A stretch of DNA of 64,000 nucleotides, from assembly GCF_016802725.1 (NCBI RefSeq), contig NC_052665.1:17552501-17616500 (forward strand), written 5' to 3'. The DNA comes from Solenopsis invicta (taxonomy: Eukaryota > Arthropoda > Insecta > Hymenoptera > Formicidae). Below the pieces are notes generated by a model. It searched no databases. It was not told where the DNA came from and saw only the letters and a list, made by a program, of their open reading frames with translations. The position numbers were made by a program, and so were the translations under genes. The stretch's first letter is position 1; each line of letters begins with the position of its first letter. Below, piece by piece: positions 1 through 14,500 of the stretch.

Positions 1-3000
1 CGGCAAATCACAATTAATTCATTTAACTCGATAAAAGAACTGAGTTCAAGTAATTTGCATTAATGAAATGTCCCGCCTTTCTCTTCGTTCTCTTGTGTCC
101 GACTGTAATTGAATAAAGGAATTGCGTTAGCTGAAGCGACGACCGCGTTCCAAAGGCCGTGCCGCTGTCTGAGAATTTTCCTTACGCGCCATTCGCATAT
201 TTCCCGATAGTTTCGTCGCGTGTTCCGTGTATCCCGTCTACATGAGAAATGCCGGGCGATCCTGACGATTAACGTTCCGCTTCTCCGGGCTTTTGGTCGC
301 GGATGATTAAGTTGAATGATTAAATTGCGCGTATCGTGTGCCACAATGCCGAAGGGTTACCGCATCTGATTGCTTCGAATAATTGTCTTTACTGTACTGC
401 GTGCTATTAGAAATCACTCGACATCACTCACGACGAGAATTTCCAGCGAAGAAATACGAGTCGATTCGACTCGACGTTTTTCTTAATATGACAGTTTCTC
501 TTATAAATTTTATTTTGGTTTATATTGCCCTCTAATTAATTTATTTCTAATTAGAAATCTTCAATATTTTTACAATTAATAGAAAATAATTGTAAGAAAA
601 TTAACATATGTAAGAATAATTTTTGCAAAGTATGAGCATATTGCGTCACGATTTAAGTACAACGTTGTCTCTCTTCGATTCTTTTAATCAAATAAAAAAA
701 CTTATTAAATTTGAGCGATTAATGATTTTGAAATTTATTATATATAAGTAATTCTGCAGTAAATATTTTGTGAAAATTTCCTTGAGTTTGACGGAGAAAA
801 ATGAAATTTCGACGTTCTACATTCTCAAAATTCGCAACAATGTCCACGTATGCACGATCGATCGCTTTTGTTTCACAAAGTTTCAGTAAACCGAATTTCT
901 CCGGAGCGAATTACATCGTGAAGTCTGTGCTGGCGCACTCGCAATCATCCGCTCTCTTATTTCGCGTTCTCTATACCGCGGTTATTTATGCATTCTCACG
1001 AGAGGGCCGACGATCTCCGGTAATTCGCGCGACCCGATCGACAGACGTCGTGTCACGAATTCCTGGACATCGCGATGTCGGTCAACAGCACCCGCTGCTG
1101 TCGACATATCTCGGCCCGAAATAGGAATGTTGAGAGAATCGATAAACTCGCTCTCCCGCGATATGTAGACTGCCGCGCCTCCGCGTCTCCTCTCCCTTTT
1201 ACGCTCTTTCTTCGGCACCATGTAACTTTCCAGCGCGCCCCGTTCACATGTTCATCCTCGAAAGCGTGAATGGCGCGTTTGTTTCGTTACGAGAATTGTG
1301 GACCGCGAATACAAAACGACGTATAAATGTTGGAGTTTTTAGTAAACTAAACAAAAGGCTTTTCCACGCACGGTGATAACATGTTACAATTGTTAACATA
1401 TATGGAAATAGATAACATTCCATACGAGTAGATAGAGAAATAACTTTTCAGATAAGACTAGAACGAATATCGTGAAGCTGAAACGTCTCTTTGTAGCATC
1501 GAAATCACGTGAGTTCGAATTTCCATTTCGCAAGTGTGTCGTAAATTTTGCCGCCGTTGATTGGCGTAATTTATCGCTCAGGTATCGTCTCTTGCTTGAT
1601 CCTCGCGGCATAGCAACGGCATATGCCAATATGAATATGCGCCTATATCTTTGTATGCAAACTCGACCGGCTAACCGGAATCAAATAGCCGAAGGCCTCA
1701 TTCTGACCTACCTAGAACTTCTCGTCACGTTCATGGCTATGGCTGCGAATGCAACGTTTAAATTTGTGTTGCTACGAATTATGCATAATTGGCTAATTGC
1801 AGCAGCCTACCGTTCTTTGCACAAAAGAATGCAAAAATGTTCGCGTTTTTTACTCTGCCATTACTGTATTTCGTCATTGAATGTTGCATGAAATATTTTT
1901 TTTTACAAGACTTACATTTTATATCTGTCCTCCGTTATATTATAATATACGTTATTTCCTTGCTATATATTTTCATCGTCCAGCAGTAACATAATAAAAT
2001 CTTGAATAATTTATACACGCTTTTGCATATTCAGTCCAGCTATGGACATCGTTCTACTTTTAAAAATATTTTGACTTTTATTTATAGCAGGGCATAAATC
2101 ATAGGGTGTTCTTATGGCAAGCTCTTACGTTTCTCAGATTAATTAATTTATCGTTGCTACAATAAATGTAGACAATATGATATAAAAGTAAGCAATGAAC
2201 ATTTACAAGAATGGAAGAATCGCAACCTTGATAAAAAGACGAATTGCCTGATATTTTATTTCAACTAATTAAATTATCATAAAAGATTTATACATTTATG
2301 AACAACGTAGAAAGTTCAAATGACGTTAAAATTCAGAGGTGAAACAAGAGTCTATGTATCTGCGCGATACAAAGGGAGTTTGGAAATTGATCCTTTTCAT
2401 GGCACAAAGGAATGCAAAATTCGACGATAGCTATTCACTAGTTTAATATTACAGAGGCGGTTTGTGTGAAGATAAAGAGAAATTGACGCTAGACACTGCC
2501 TATTTATAGATTATTTAAAATTTTTTTTACATAAACAGTTTTTCGAATTAACGATCAAAGAATAATGATAATACCAACATTTTTTTTACTTTGAAATGTG
2601 TTGTTTCAATTTTACTATACTTTGGATAAATAAATATACAAATTTTACGATTTTACCTAAACTTATTTAAATTTACTCTAAATGTAGATATTGCTTATAT
2701 TACAAAATGTAGTCACGTTGCTGTACATAAAAAGAAAGATAGGAAATAAAAAAGAATAAAATAGAGAAAGAATGATATAATTGCAAACTTAAACTATTTC
2801 GCTTATCGTCGTTACTTCTCGTTTGTTAACGATACTCGCTTAACAATCTTAGGGTGGCGCCGTGATTATTGACAAAGTAATTATTAATTAGAGATTGTTG
2901 TGCTTACGTTGTTACTGTTATGATCATATTAGTCGCATGCTCGTAGTAATCCACATGAGAATTTCGACCTACTTCACAAACTATGGTGGATTATTGAATC

Positions 3001-4449
3001 TTTGATAGTGTCGTGCACTCTGAAAATACGGCGCACAGCACATTCGCGCAATATCCATTTGTGTGTTATCCAATAAGAAATGCATAGAGATGGCAGCCGA
3101 TTGCGTCCATATTTATGTACCCGTTGTTTGACATGAGCTATATTTGCAAAGCGACGAACATTGAACGTTCAACGATTTTAATTCACATTAAATTGTCTCT
3201 TGAGTATTTGTATTACATGCTTTTTGAACATTTATTTTACGTATTTTTAAAAAATTTTTTAATTAAATAGGGACTGTTACATTTTATTTTTAAAGTTTTT
3301 AATATGAGAAAGAAAGAGAGGGACACCGAAAATAGTGCAGAGAGCAAGAAATGCTTGAAAATTCGATGCTCGTTTCACAGCACGGAAGTGTACGATAAAC
3401 CGTTCGGGAGAAATACGCGTGGAATTGCTTCTCGATACGAGCGATTGCTTTTCGTGCTCGTCTATTTTACCGAAGACGACGAGTCTCGATTTCAGGAAGT
3501 GCTCTATGTCGCGGTCCTTATTATATCCTTATTAAATATTGCTTACCGCAAAGTTCACAAATACTGTTATACGTAACAATTTATTACAATATTGAGGCAA
3601 CCGAGTTACACGTTACATATTGCTTAAGCAAAATGATTTAAGTTAATGTCGTCACTTAATTCACAATATTTTTTCACACTGCATTGCTCCAGTGTTGCAT
3701 GATTTATAAAAGTATTTTGAGGAATAACTTTTTTGAGAAAAATGTTTTCATTATAATTTTTTATTCGAGTTTCTCACTAAAGAGATTTTTTTCAGAAGTT
3801 AGTTCTCTTCTTCGTAACGTTAGGTTTTTATATCGGAAAAATCATTGTATAAATTTTTCAGGGATCTGGAATATTTATTACGTGTAAAATTAATCTTTTT
3901 CGTTTTCTGCTTCTAAGGTAACAAGTGCTTGACGAGAAAAGTACGATTAATCTCGGACGTGCATACGATGCAGTGAAATTTCGTCGTGTCTTCGAAACAC
4001 GAAATCGCGATAAACTGGCCCAGAGGTAGATGAGCCTCAGAAAGCTGCTCCTCCATACGGATGCCCGTCTCGCTTTCGTCTCGCTGATCTTGTATGCCGA
4101 GTGTAACGAGTTCCGCGCGCTATCGCGAGCTTGCGGGCTTACGGAGCTTACCGTAGCTTTCTTGCGCGATCTACGACTCTCTCGCGTGCTTGCTTGTTTT
4201 TTCCATTTTCTCTGTTTACACTTTTATGCTTACACCGTTGTGTCTACGGTATTGTACACGGAAACAATAAAATTGCCCGCCGCGCCGTTTAATCTTTGAT
4301 AACATGGTGACGTGAATACTTTATTATGCTTCCTTCTTAGTAAGTAAAAATTGAGTGAATGTAACAGAAAACCGTAATCCGTTCGGATATACCCACGGCT
4401 GTTAGATATTACATATACAACACACATATACATGCACTTTTGAATGAAG
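1..4449. other. Non-coding stretch
   Basis: Only short random-looking frames (the longest is 139 residues at 1472-1891, with no family resemblance). The composition swings between AT-rich runs and CpG-containing patches. At 3893-3917 a pyrimidine tract ends in TTCTAAG followed by GTAACA, a weaker version of the acceptor-donor arrangement at 41.7 kb. No gene is supported. Confidence 0.7.
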
Positions 4450-4507
4450 GTACATGTGTACGTATGTATGTGTGCGCGCGCGCGCGCGCGCACGTGTGTA
4501 TGTGTAT
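4450..4507. repeat. Alternating purine-pyrimidine tract with (GC)n core
   Basis: 58 bp of strictly alternating purine and pyrimidine: TG/TA steps, then about ten CG/GC dinucleotides (4474-4492), then CACGTGTGTATGTG. This is sequence capable of forming Z-DNA. It is also a microsatellite. Confidence 0.9.
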
Positions 4508-7500
4508 TTTTTAAAATTTAAATAAGCGAAATATATTTCATATTTTTTTAAATGTTTTAAATATTGCTTTTACATACATGTTTATGTGAGCAGCATTCTG
4601 CTGTTTTAATCATTTATACAAATTTTTTGTTTTTATTAATGCATTTTGTAAATATTATTTGTTTTACTGATGGCATTAATCATTTTGATGTCAATGGAGA
4701 AACGTAATTGCGCGTGCAAACAAATAACTTGAAATCATGGAGATCAACAAGGGATAAATGAATTCCAATTAAAAAGGGTACAACGTGCTTCATTATAAAA
4801 ATGTTTCTGAATCCCATCGAAACACTTGGTTGTCTCGTGCCCTAATAAAGCTTGTTTAGAGCAACGAGAGTCATATAGTATAGCGACTCCCACCGTAGTA
4901 AAGTATTCGCTGTATCATACCATGCGTGGACTGATCAGTAGGCGTACTGCTCATAAAGATCTTCCCCCCGTGTCACATGGCATTTAGTAGCAGTGTAAAT
5001 TAATTGTGTTGATAAGAGATACATAACTGCATGCATGTGACACACATTGCGCGTTAACGCGTTATATTACTGCCGGACATAAAGCTCATTCTCGCGCCTC
5101 TCAATCTTTTCATGGGTGAATGTTGAAAAATCATTTCTTTCTTATAGAATATTTTCCTTATTTCTATAAACTTCGCGAAGTATTCCTTTGTTCAGTACGA
5201 GCTAGAGATAAGTTTTGTGCTTTTTGTTGACGTTGCAATGTTTATTGTATTTAATGTTTGCGATAATTGAATTTCTTATTTTTTTAACTTGTATGCCGCT
5301 GTACGCGCAATGCCTTTCTTATTTAATATATTTTCAAAAGTTATGTTTTGATCTGCTTGATTGATATTCATTGTATTAATTTATGTTTGCTTAATAATTT
5401 TCTCGGCTATCTTTATTTCAGACAAGTAAATTTAGTAAACGAATTCACGAATACATCTTAAGATGCCAAACTCTTGCGGTTTGGAATAAAGATACCTTCG
5501 ACGTAGATTAAGGCCTACTTGGAGTACAACGCATTGCGTTATATATTAAGCTTAACACATGATGTTGATTGATAAAGATTCATCGTTCGAGATACGTCAC
5601 ATCTCGTGCTACCTAGGATCAGTAATGGATTTGCGATTTATCTACAATGTCTGAATAACTGGCTTCCTTCGGTTGAAACAAATCACCGTGATTTGTAAAT
5701 GACGGTGTTATATGGCGCTGTCAGTGGATCGTACGTTGGTGTTCAGTAGAGAAATTGACAACAAATTTCAATTTGATGTATATTCAGAGGATATATTAGA
5801 CATAGACATCATATACAACAGCAATGATAAAATGCAACAACTTTTAAATTTTTTAAAATAATTTTTTCAATATAAATATACACGACATTTTTTGTGTAGA
5901 TATATAAAAAATTATATGACACACAAGTATTAGAGCAAACAAATAAATTTTATATTTATTTATTATTTAAATAATATATTTAACTTTCTATTTTAAAAAA
6001 GGAACCTCTGAAAATAGAACTTTGATAATTCTCGATTCTATAAATTTTTGTAGTAAAGTAAATAATATTAGTAAATAATTTACTTTTTTCTCTCTGTCTC
6101 TTAAACACTATTTATTTTTGTTTCGTTTTTTTTTCTGTATATATAACTAACCAAAGTATCTAAAAGTAAGATAAATTCCAAGATTTTATTTGATAAATTT
6201 TTACGATAAAAAAAATATGCTAAATAAACCTTTTTAAAATAACTCTAATAGTTTGTGAAAAAAATCGTTAAATTTTTATATGATATATGAATTAATGCCA
6301 CGAGTTGATGGGACCCTATAAATTATCACAAACATCATCAATGTTTTAGATAATAATATGAATTTGTGTTACTTCAAATCAAAGTATAAGTTATACTGAC
6401 AATGAGTTCTCGTTGATGCAAATGTAATTTAACGTTTTAATTGGTCGCAGTGATTCTCTAACGAGGGCATGCTTTTTATTCTTCGTCAACGTGCGGTGGG
6501 GACGCAATTCGTACACAAGTCGCCTGATATATAGTGGATATTTAAATGCAACGTGGTGGTACACGGGCGTCACGTGTCGCCACGTCGCTGTAATTACAGG
6601 GTGAGCTAAACAACGCTTCCCTCAGACCGGCAATCTTGTAATTTTCACAACGCCGTGACGATATACCGTTATGTCGTTCATGCAATAAACGCCCACCTAT
6701 CCCTTTTACTTGTCAGTCATCAATAGAAAATTACAATCGCGATAACAGACCAGCGAAAGTTTCGCAAAAACCAATCAAACTCTTCAATGTTTTTCCTTTT
6801 GTTAATTCTCGTATCTTCTGTTTCAATGAATTTATTTAAAATCTGTGAATCGATTCGACGAAATAAAATTTTATAAAATTCACGTTTTTTGATACGTATG
6901 TGCTTTGTATGATAAATATAATCTTTATTTTTAACATTGTATATGGCACTTTTCCAATATCTCATACAAGATGAAATTTATTCCGCGAGGTATAATAATG
7001 CCGCCATTTCTATTCCGTCATATGACACAAACATTCTGCCATTCGTGCGCTCTTTGCAGCGACATAAATCTCACACATTCTTCTTCTAGATGGATAGCAA
7101 TTGTTTATGAGATAACAGTGCTCCGAGCAGCTCGACTACTTATAGCAGAAATAACAAACACTCGCAGACTACTTAAGGTAGTTTCCCTGAGTACTCAACG
7201 TGAAATACTGTTCAGTTCAGTGTGAAAGTCTCTACCGCAGCTCAGGATAAATGATTTCCATTTTCCGTGCGACAGGAGTGAGTCAGGATGTCGGATTAAG
7301 ATCGCTTTGAACGTCAATTCGATTATACGGAGGTGCCGCGCGCGCGATGAGTAATTAATACTCCGTAATTAATAGTTGCTCGTCTGCCCGGTTGAGTTAT
7401 TATTTAATCGAATAAAAATCTTACCGTCAGATTTTCTTTAATACAATTTACAAACGCACACATATTTGAAGCGACAAATCTTTTTGTCGCGTGAAATTAA

Positions 7501-8576
7501 TACTTGTGTAACTCCAACGATTAGATGTTGCAAGTTTTTGCGTTAAACTCACACGATACACGCGAGAGTTAGAAATGCGAAAGACGGTATTAGAAAAACG
7601 AGATAACATTCGAATATCTGCTTTCGATAAATTTCGGCAAAAAGTCGCTTCTCCTTCTCGTCTTGATCCACTCCGCTTTCATCTAAGCAGAATTTTCGTA
7701 AAGCAGGTCGATGTTTCGCAGCAGTACGAATCGGATCGAACGTTGTTCCCCGGGTACGCCGTGCTGGCACACGGCCCAGAAACATATTATGCCCCCGTTC
7801 GCTGAAACTCTGAGTGAAACGGGCAAGGATGCTCCAGAACTAGTTCGCGTTGCGAAATATTCGAAAGCTTCCGTAATTCTAAGACTCGACTATTCCGACC
7901 AGTTGGAAACGAATCCTCTGCGGCGATAGCTTACTCGGACTATTTTTTCCAGGACAAATAAGCGGACAAATATCGTTTCAACGTTATTTGCGATGCCAGA
8001 GATCGTGCGTAATTATTTTTTTATGTATTTTTTTATTTTTTCAATTTTTTCGTAAAATAAGTTATAATATGATGTAGAGTGGACTTATTTATTTAATAAG
8101 ATAATCATTCACATATTGACAATGATATTATTAAAAATTTTATATACAAGTAATAAATTTGCTCGTGAGATTATCAAATTTTCCGCACGAGTCGTTTAAA
8201 CTCTGCCGTATCGCGCTAATTGGAAGATGACCATCTCCCTTTCGAAGAGAAGCCGGAATCAATACTCTAGTCATGCCGATGTCGTGCTCAAGCTACTAGA
8301 TACCCAAAATCTTGGGAAAGTTAGCGATAGTTTCGCTTAACTAAATCGTGTATCAAATCAATTTTCACTGGACGAACTTATCTAGTTATCCTTCAATCAT
8401 CGCATAATTTCTCCTCAGCGTTGTAAACTTTCTATCTTCCATCTAAAGATAGTCAGGTTGCTTAAGTCACCGAGAAATATTAATATTGAAATTAATTGAA
8501 TATTAATATTACCACCCTATTGTCTTTTGTTCTCAGAGATATTTACGGACAATAGAATATTTTCTCCCGCTTCTCA
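4508..8576. other. Non-coding stretch
   Basis: No gene supported. An acceptor-like CTATCTTTATTTCAG ends at about 5420 and another (CTATTTTTTCCAG) near 7952, but neither opens a convincing frame. Short AATATTAATATT palindromes occur twice near 8477-8510. Confidence 0.7.
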
Positions 8577-8597
8577 TTTTTTTTTTTTTTTTTTTTT
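8577..8597 (+). repeat. Homopolymer run, T21
   Basis: 21 consecutive T residues. This could be the antisense poly(A) tail of a retroposed sequence, but nothing recognisable adjoins it. Confidence 0.9.
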
Positions 8598-11500
8598 ATA
8601 AACAACTAATGTAGCTATAACGATTCATTACAATATCTTGTCGCAGCAAGAATAATAAAATAATATTTTGTACGAAAACTTTCGTTTCTCCTTTATTTTA
8701 GAGAATAAACGAGAGGAAGGCAAACGAAGTTCTTAAATTATACACTTGGCATTAATCACATCACCCCGACGAGTATAATGAGAAATTAAGCTTTCGTGAA
8801 TTAATATACGCGACTAATTACCGGAGACTAATTACTCTGTGTTACAGAACGAGCAAATCAGAATACCGCGTGTCTCATTATCTTTCATTTTATACTTGTT
8901 TACAAAGTTTTGCAATTTTTGTATAATTCAGCAATTTTTATTCGAGTCCACATGCAACTGCAAAATTTGTGTTAAATTTAACATATATCGCACGTCCTAC
9001 ATGGTCCACTCAAATATATCAAATAATTTAATTTAATATAAAATGAATGCAGAAATTAGAAAGTAGCAAACATATTACGTAAAATATTAGCATAGACAAA
9101 TGTAACACGTTGACACAATTTGGAAACAGATTGTCAAAACATTCTTCAGTAAAATTAATATTTATAATACATTGATAAGTACATTTTATTTTTCATTTAT
9201 CTTAAAAAGGTTTTAAAATTACATTATTTTTATGTTATTTTATTTTCCTACAAATTACGTTATTTGAACACTAAGAAATGTTAAATATCAATTTAACGCG
9301 AAATAATGCAAAATGTTTTTTACTATGTGCGTTTTTAACAAAGAATCGTCTTTGAGTTAAATGATTATTTAAATCGAATATTGCATACCTAGTATTTCAT
9401 GTCCACGTCTTCGAGACAGTCTTTCAAATATGAGATTGAACGATACGGGTGATACGATAAATGCGTGTGCGCGCCTCTATCAATGTGTCAATAATAGTAT
9501 TATAAATCAATCTCACGAGTGTCTCGTAAATAAATCGGGAACTCGAGGCGATGTGCGTCACGATAATGCGGTTAGATGTCTCTTTCGTAGTGCATTCGAC
9601 ACTTCAAAGCAACACTCTGAGCATACGTGTAGCACTCGTAGCATTCGCACCAGGTATTTTCGCGAGCGAGCGATCGATACCGGGTGTTCACGAAAAATGA
9701 CGATAGTATCGACAAGCAAATATATTGATATCTCATAATATATCAAACGTTATAGTTAGTTACGGCGAACTTACGTGATGGGTTTGGTGACCCTTTCAAG
9801 TTAAGCGATAAAATAGTGATAATATGATAAAATAGTGATTCAGAATAAATGATGCTTCTGTAGAATAAAACGTTGAACGGTAAAAAAAATTAAGCCAGTC
9901 TCTTTACTTCTGTTTATTTAAGATTATCTGAGATAATCTGAAATTAGCCAAACTAAAATTTGCGAATTATCTTATTAAAAATTTGTATAACGGTTTATAC
10001 ACCGAGAGACAAAAATTACTGGATTTAAAGAAATAAATATTTTTATATCAAAATAATATTTATTTCAAACAAGATTAATATTCACTTGCTTGGTGTAAAT
10101 AAGTTATTATTTGAATAATATCAATAACATGTTTATTTGAATCAGTTAATCTTTTTTATCAGCATAATTATAAGATAAACTATACAAATTGATCTTGGAA
10201 TTATATATACTTTCAAAACAGAATCGTTCTTGCATTTTTATTCTTTATTTTCGAGTTATAATAAAGTTATGAAAGGTCGCAATTTAATCTCATCGCAAAC
10301 CAACTTTGTTATCGATAAATTTTTTTTCCTCACTCTTCCATAATTTCTTGCAATTGTTTCTTCATAGGCATACGCAAAATGAGAGAATTATTTACCTCGT
10401 ACGTCTGTCGAAATAAGAATTGTCTTGTTATTCACTTCTGATGGTATATCTGAATGATGCTCGTTTAGTCGGCACTTTTACTCCGGATGATTCATCCGGG
10501 GCGGTCATCTCGAGTGAACCGTATACGTTCTCCTTTAGACACGCAGCGACGCATCCGTGCTCTCATCAATCTACGTCGAGTAGCGCCATATCGCCGTTTC
10601 GATTTGCGGCTTGCCTCTCAATGCCGGGTACTCATCGGCACCGACGCGGCGCAAAAACGGTCCTCGGCGTCGGACGCGCCGCGTCCTGCCGTGACAGCCC
10701 GGCGTGACGCCTATCGCGGTTTCGGGGCTAGACGACTTCGGAAAATTGCCGATTGACGTGCGAACTCGGATCGTTCACGTCGGGATACGGAAAATCGCGC
10801 AAGTAATGATAAAATTCGTTTATTTGTATGCGGACAGTCTCGTCTCGACAACGTATGCGTCGCGTGTCGAATGTCTATCAAACGTGTCGGATTTTTCCTT
10901 GGGGAAAAAAAAGTTGATGGACAGCCAATATTTTTTGCAAGATTTTCACTCGCAACTTTGGATTTCTCGGCGTTCGCCTCGAATTAAAGTGTCGTATGTT
11001 GTTAAATTGACTGGCAAACGAACCGAGTGCTTCTCCAACTAGTTTTGTGCTGTATATATTTAAAAATCTTTATTAACCGGCTTTTTAAATACTGAAACGA
11101 AAGAAATATTGCACACAGTAATTTTCTCTTTTTCATTTATTGAAGCCACGTATTATCGCACTCACATTATGCGACAATCGCAAGTGCTTTCTTCGGCGCG
11201 GCTTATTTCAGCAATTTTTATTCGGGTGTCGCCGAATTCGCGTTGCTATTTCAATTTGCAGACTGTCACTCAACGCCGCTCTCGTTAGGTTTTGGCGAAA
11301 GTAATGGGACGCGGAGTAAATTGCACGTCTGACGCGAATCGTCGCATTAGGCCAGCTGCATCCAGACTGTATCCAGGCAGTGCAGTCGGCGAAAGAGATG
11401 GCCGAAACTCCGCACCGACAATTTCGCGCTCGCATGTGTGTCAGCCAAAATTTGTTACCTACCGAAGAACGATATTTCAATCCGATTAAATGTATGTGTG

Positions 11501-14500
11501 AATTGCAGGTATATCTTTCCGCGCAGATACATCTTTTATTAAATTATTATTATCGATTAAAATTAAGCACGTATTTTATTTTTTTTTATAGAAGGAACGA
11601 TTTTACTAAAATATTTAAAAAAAATTTAACTAGATATAGATCCGAAAATAATTTTGTTAAATCTTAAAAATAATTATATAAAACGTTCAAGCTGTTAAAA
11701 TTTTTGTCAAAACTTTTTGCAGCATTTATGATATTTGAAGATCCTGCAGTAATTGATCTAACAAAATGTTTTGTTTAAATTCATATCTAGCTACGTTTTT
11801 TTGAGATATTTTGGAGATAAAATTGTTGTTCATTAAATATAGAAAAGATATGTAGAAGAATATTCTCTAGAAGAAGATATAGGCGACATGTTCTTCTACC
11901 CTTAAAAAAAAGAAATATTTTCTTCTATTAAATATAAATCGATAATTTACGTACACGTAATTCGCGTAATGTTTCGATAAATTTGTCTGACGCTTCTCAT
12001 TTTTCACGTTTTTACAAGTATTAAGAGGTTACCTGATTGATTTGGCATTAACACGTCTTTACCAGGTTGTAACCGTAAATTTTTGTTCGACGTTTACGAC
12101 GGTGTCATTCGAACTTGCCCAATGTAGTTACGCGACTAGAAGAGGCAGCGTGCGCTAACTTTTTTCAGGTTATCTTTGAAGTTGCGATAAGTACCTCTAG
12201 CGCACCGTGATGATAAAAACTTGCGATTTCTTACGTTCTGTACAGGGGAAGATAACGTTATAGATGTTGAAGGAAGGTGTCGACGTAGAGAGCTTAGCTT
12301 GCAGACGCGTTATCCTTCCGCAAATGGCTCCTTGTTAGAGCGGCGAGGGGGAAAGAGGGATAATAGGAGGCACTATTTCCTATTAAAGTTACGGAATGTT
12401 ACCGCCGGAAAGTTCACGCCCGTAATTGTAATGACTTGCCACTGTAATAATGCGCTTCTGCCCGATGCAATTTACGCCGCTTGGCTGCAACGCGCGTATC
12501 ATTACGCGCGGCGGAGATGTTTGTTTGAGAAATTATTTTTTCTTATCTCCATTATGATCATCGGTTATGAGCTTCGTGCAAAGTGCGCGGTACGGTGCGG
12601 TTGCGCGTCGCGTTATCAGGGGGTCGCGGGATAAAGACGATATGCATATTTCAATTCCCATGATTCTAATTTTCCATGGTTACCGTTAACGGGCAATCAT
12701 CGTCGCCGTTTTAATATTCTCCACTGCTGCGCCAAGAACGAAATTGGCAATTTGCAGACCAGACTTGTCTTATTACATTTTTTTTCTAAATGAGCTGTAA
12801 CGGGTAATAACGTCCTGTTTAAGTATACAGCTCGTCTCATTTTCACCGTGCTTCACTTAAGTATTTTATTTCTCGGGATGACTCGGAACAGATACTTTCT
12901 TTCCTGCAAAAACATCGATGCTCTAGGTGCTCGAGTTTTCGAGATTTAAGATCTGTGAGATTAAATATCGTGATAAGACATATATTCTTATTTATCTTTA
13001 TTAGATGAAATTGTATATGAAATATATATTTGTTTTATTTAAAAAATTAGCAAAATTGATACATCAAAACTATTTACACTTTTCCATAATGCAAAATAAA
13101 CTGACTCATTTTTTTGTTTATAAGTATCTTTGATAAAATTTAAATACACGTATAATTAAGCATTTTAGAAACACTCTGTATACTCAAAAAAAAATAAGGG
13201 TTTCGCTTGTTGCATATAAATATACATATCTCCATTCGTACCCGAGGCGAAAATATTTATGCATGAGATCACACAAACGAGAATAGAGACTCATACGCAG
13301 TTATTATTGCAACACTGTTCTTTTTTTCCAAGTTTTTCTCGCGGGATTTTCCTCATACACCTACGTTCACTCGGCTTTTTCGGATATCCAAATAAACGGA
13401 TAAACAAAGACCGCGCCAGGCTAGAAAATTCCACCCTGCAACGCAGGGTTGTATTCTACGGCCGCGAGATCGTAAATAGTTCTTTTCCACGTAGATACTC
13501 CGATAACATAAGCCGATTTCAGTGGCGAAGCAAAAAGAGTTTTGCCGTAAAATTGGATACGCGGGGACGTAATTGAGAAATGTGAAGCTATTATCGAAAA
13601 ATGCAAAATAAACCTTCCACATACAGCCACTTGAATTTTATAATTTGTCTTCAATTTTCGATACCATATAAATAAAGATTCGGATAGAACTAATTACTTT
13701 TTTGTCTCTGCAATTTTGCGATTTTAAATTAGTCTTTAAAGAGTTTAAAGGCTTCGAGCTTGCATGTTCAAATATAGAAGATCAATACTAAGAGCACACA
13801 TTTCTGATATGAGAAAGTTCGACTCATAGAGAGTTAGGGGCAATGCATTCTCATCGTCCCTTTTCTTGTTAGTTAAACAAAGCAATTGTCATAAACGTTT
13901 CCTAAAAAATAAAATGAATAAAGCAAGGGAAAAAGAGGAGTAATTTTTTTTACTGCGTTGCGCAAGACAAAAACGCATTTATAGGTCGCCAATGCAATCG
14001 TCGATGTAAACGAACCGGGCAGAGAGCATGTTATGACCGTTAACCCTTTGAAGGAACCTTTTGTGCGCGTCAAACGCGCGCCACTGTACACAAATAAGCC
14101 CAGCATTGAATATGCCAAAGTCGGCCTGCGTGATGCTGACATCACATGCAAGCAGAATTGCAGTCGGAGGGGAATCATATGTTACAGTTTAAATGCCCTG
14201 CAGATATGTGCCGGCAAATAGCACCGGAAGCGAGAGAAGGTACTTTCTGTTCCAAGTGAGCGTCCCAACTGCTCGGGAAGAATAATATTTCCGGGTTTGG
14301 CAAGTTTGAAACATTTGCGGTGCATAAATCGTACTTTTCCTTGCATGAATAGATATTTTTGCAAACTCCCGACGATGTACATGCGATGAATATTATGGAA
14401 AACAAAAGGATATTTCTCGCACGCGGTGGCTCTCCACGCGATACAGCCTGTGTGTTTTGCAGCCGATATCAGAAAATATTTAATATTGATGTTAAAAATA

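Noticed and set aside
1472..1891. Open frame of 139 codons on the plus strand
   Set aside because: No family resemblance, no splice or promoter context, and it overlaps frames on the other strand. Length is possible by chance in a CpG-containing patch.
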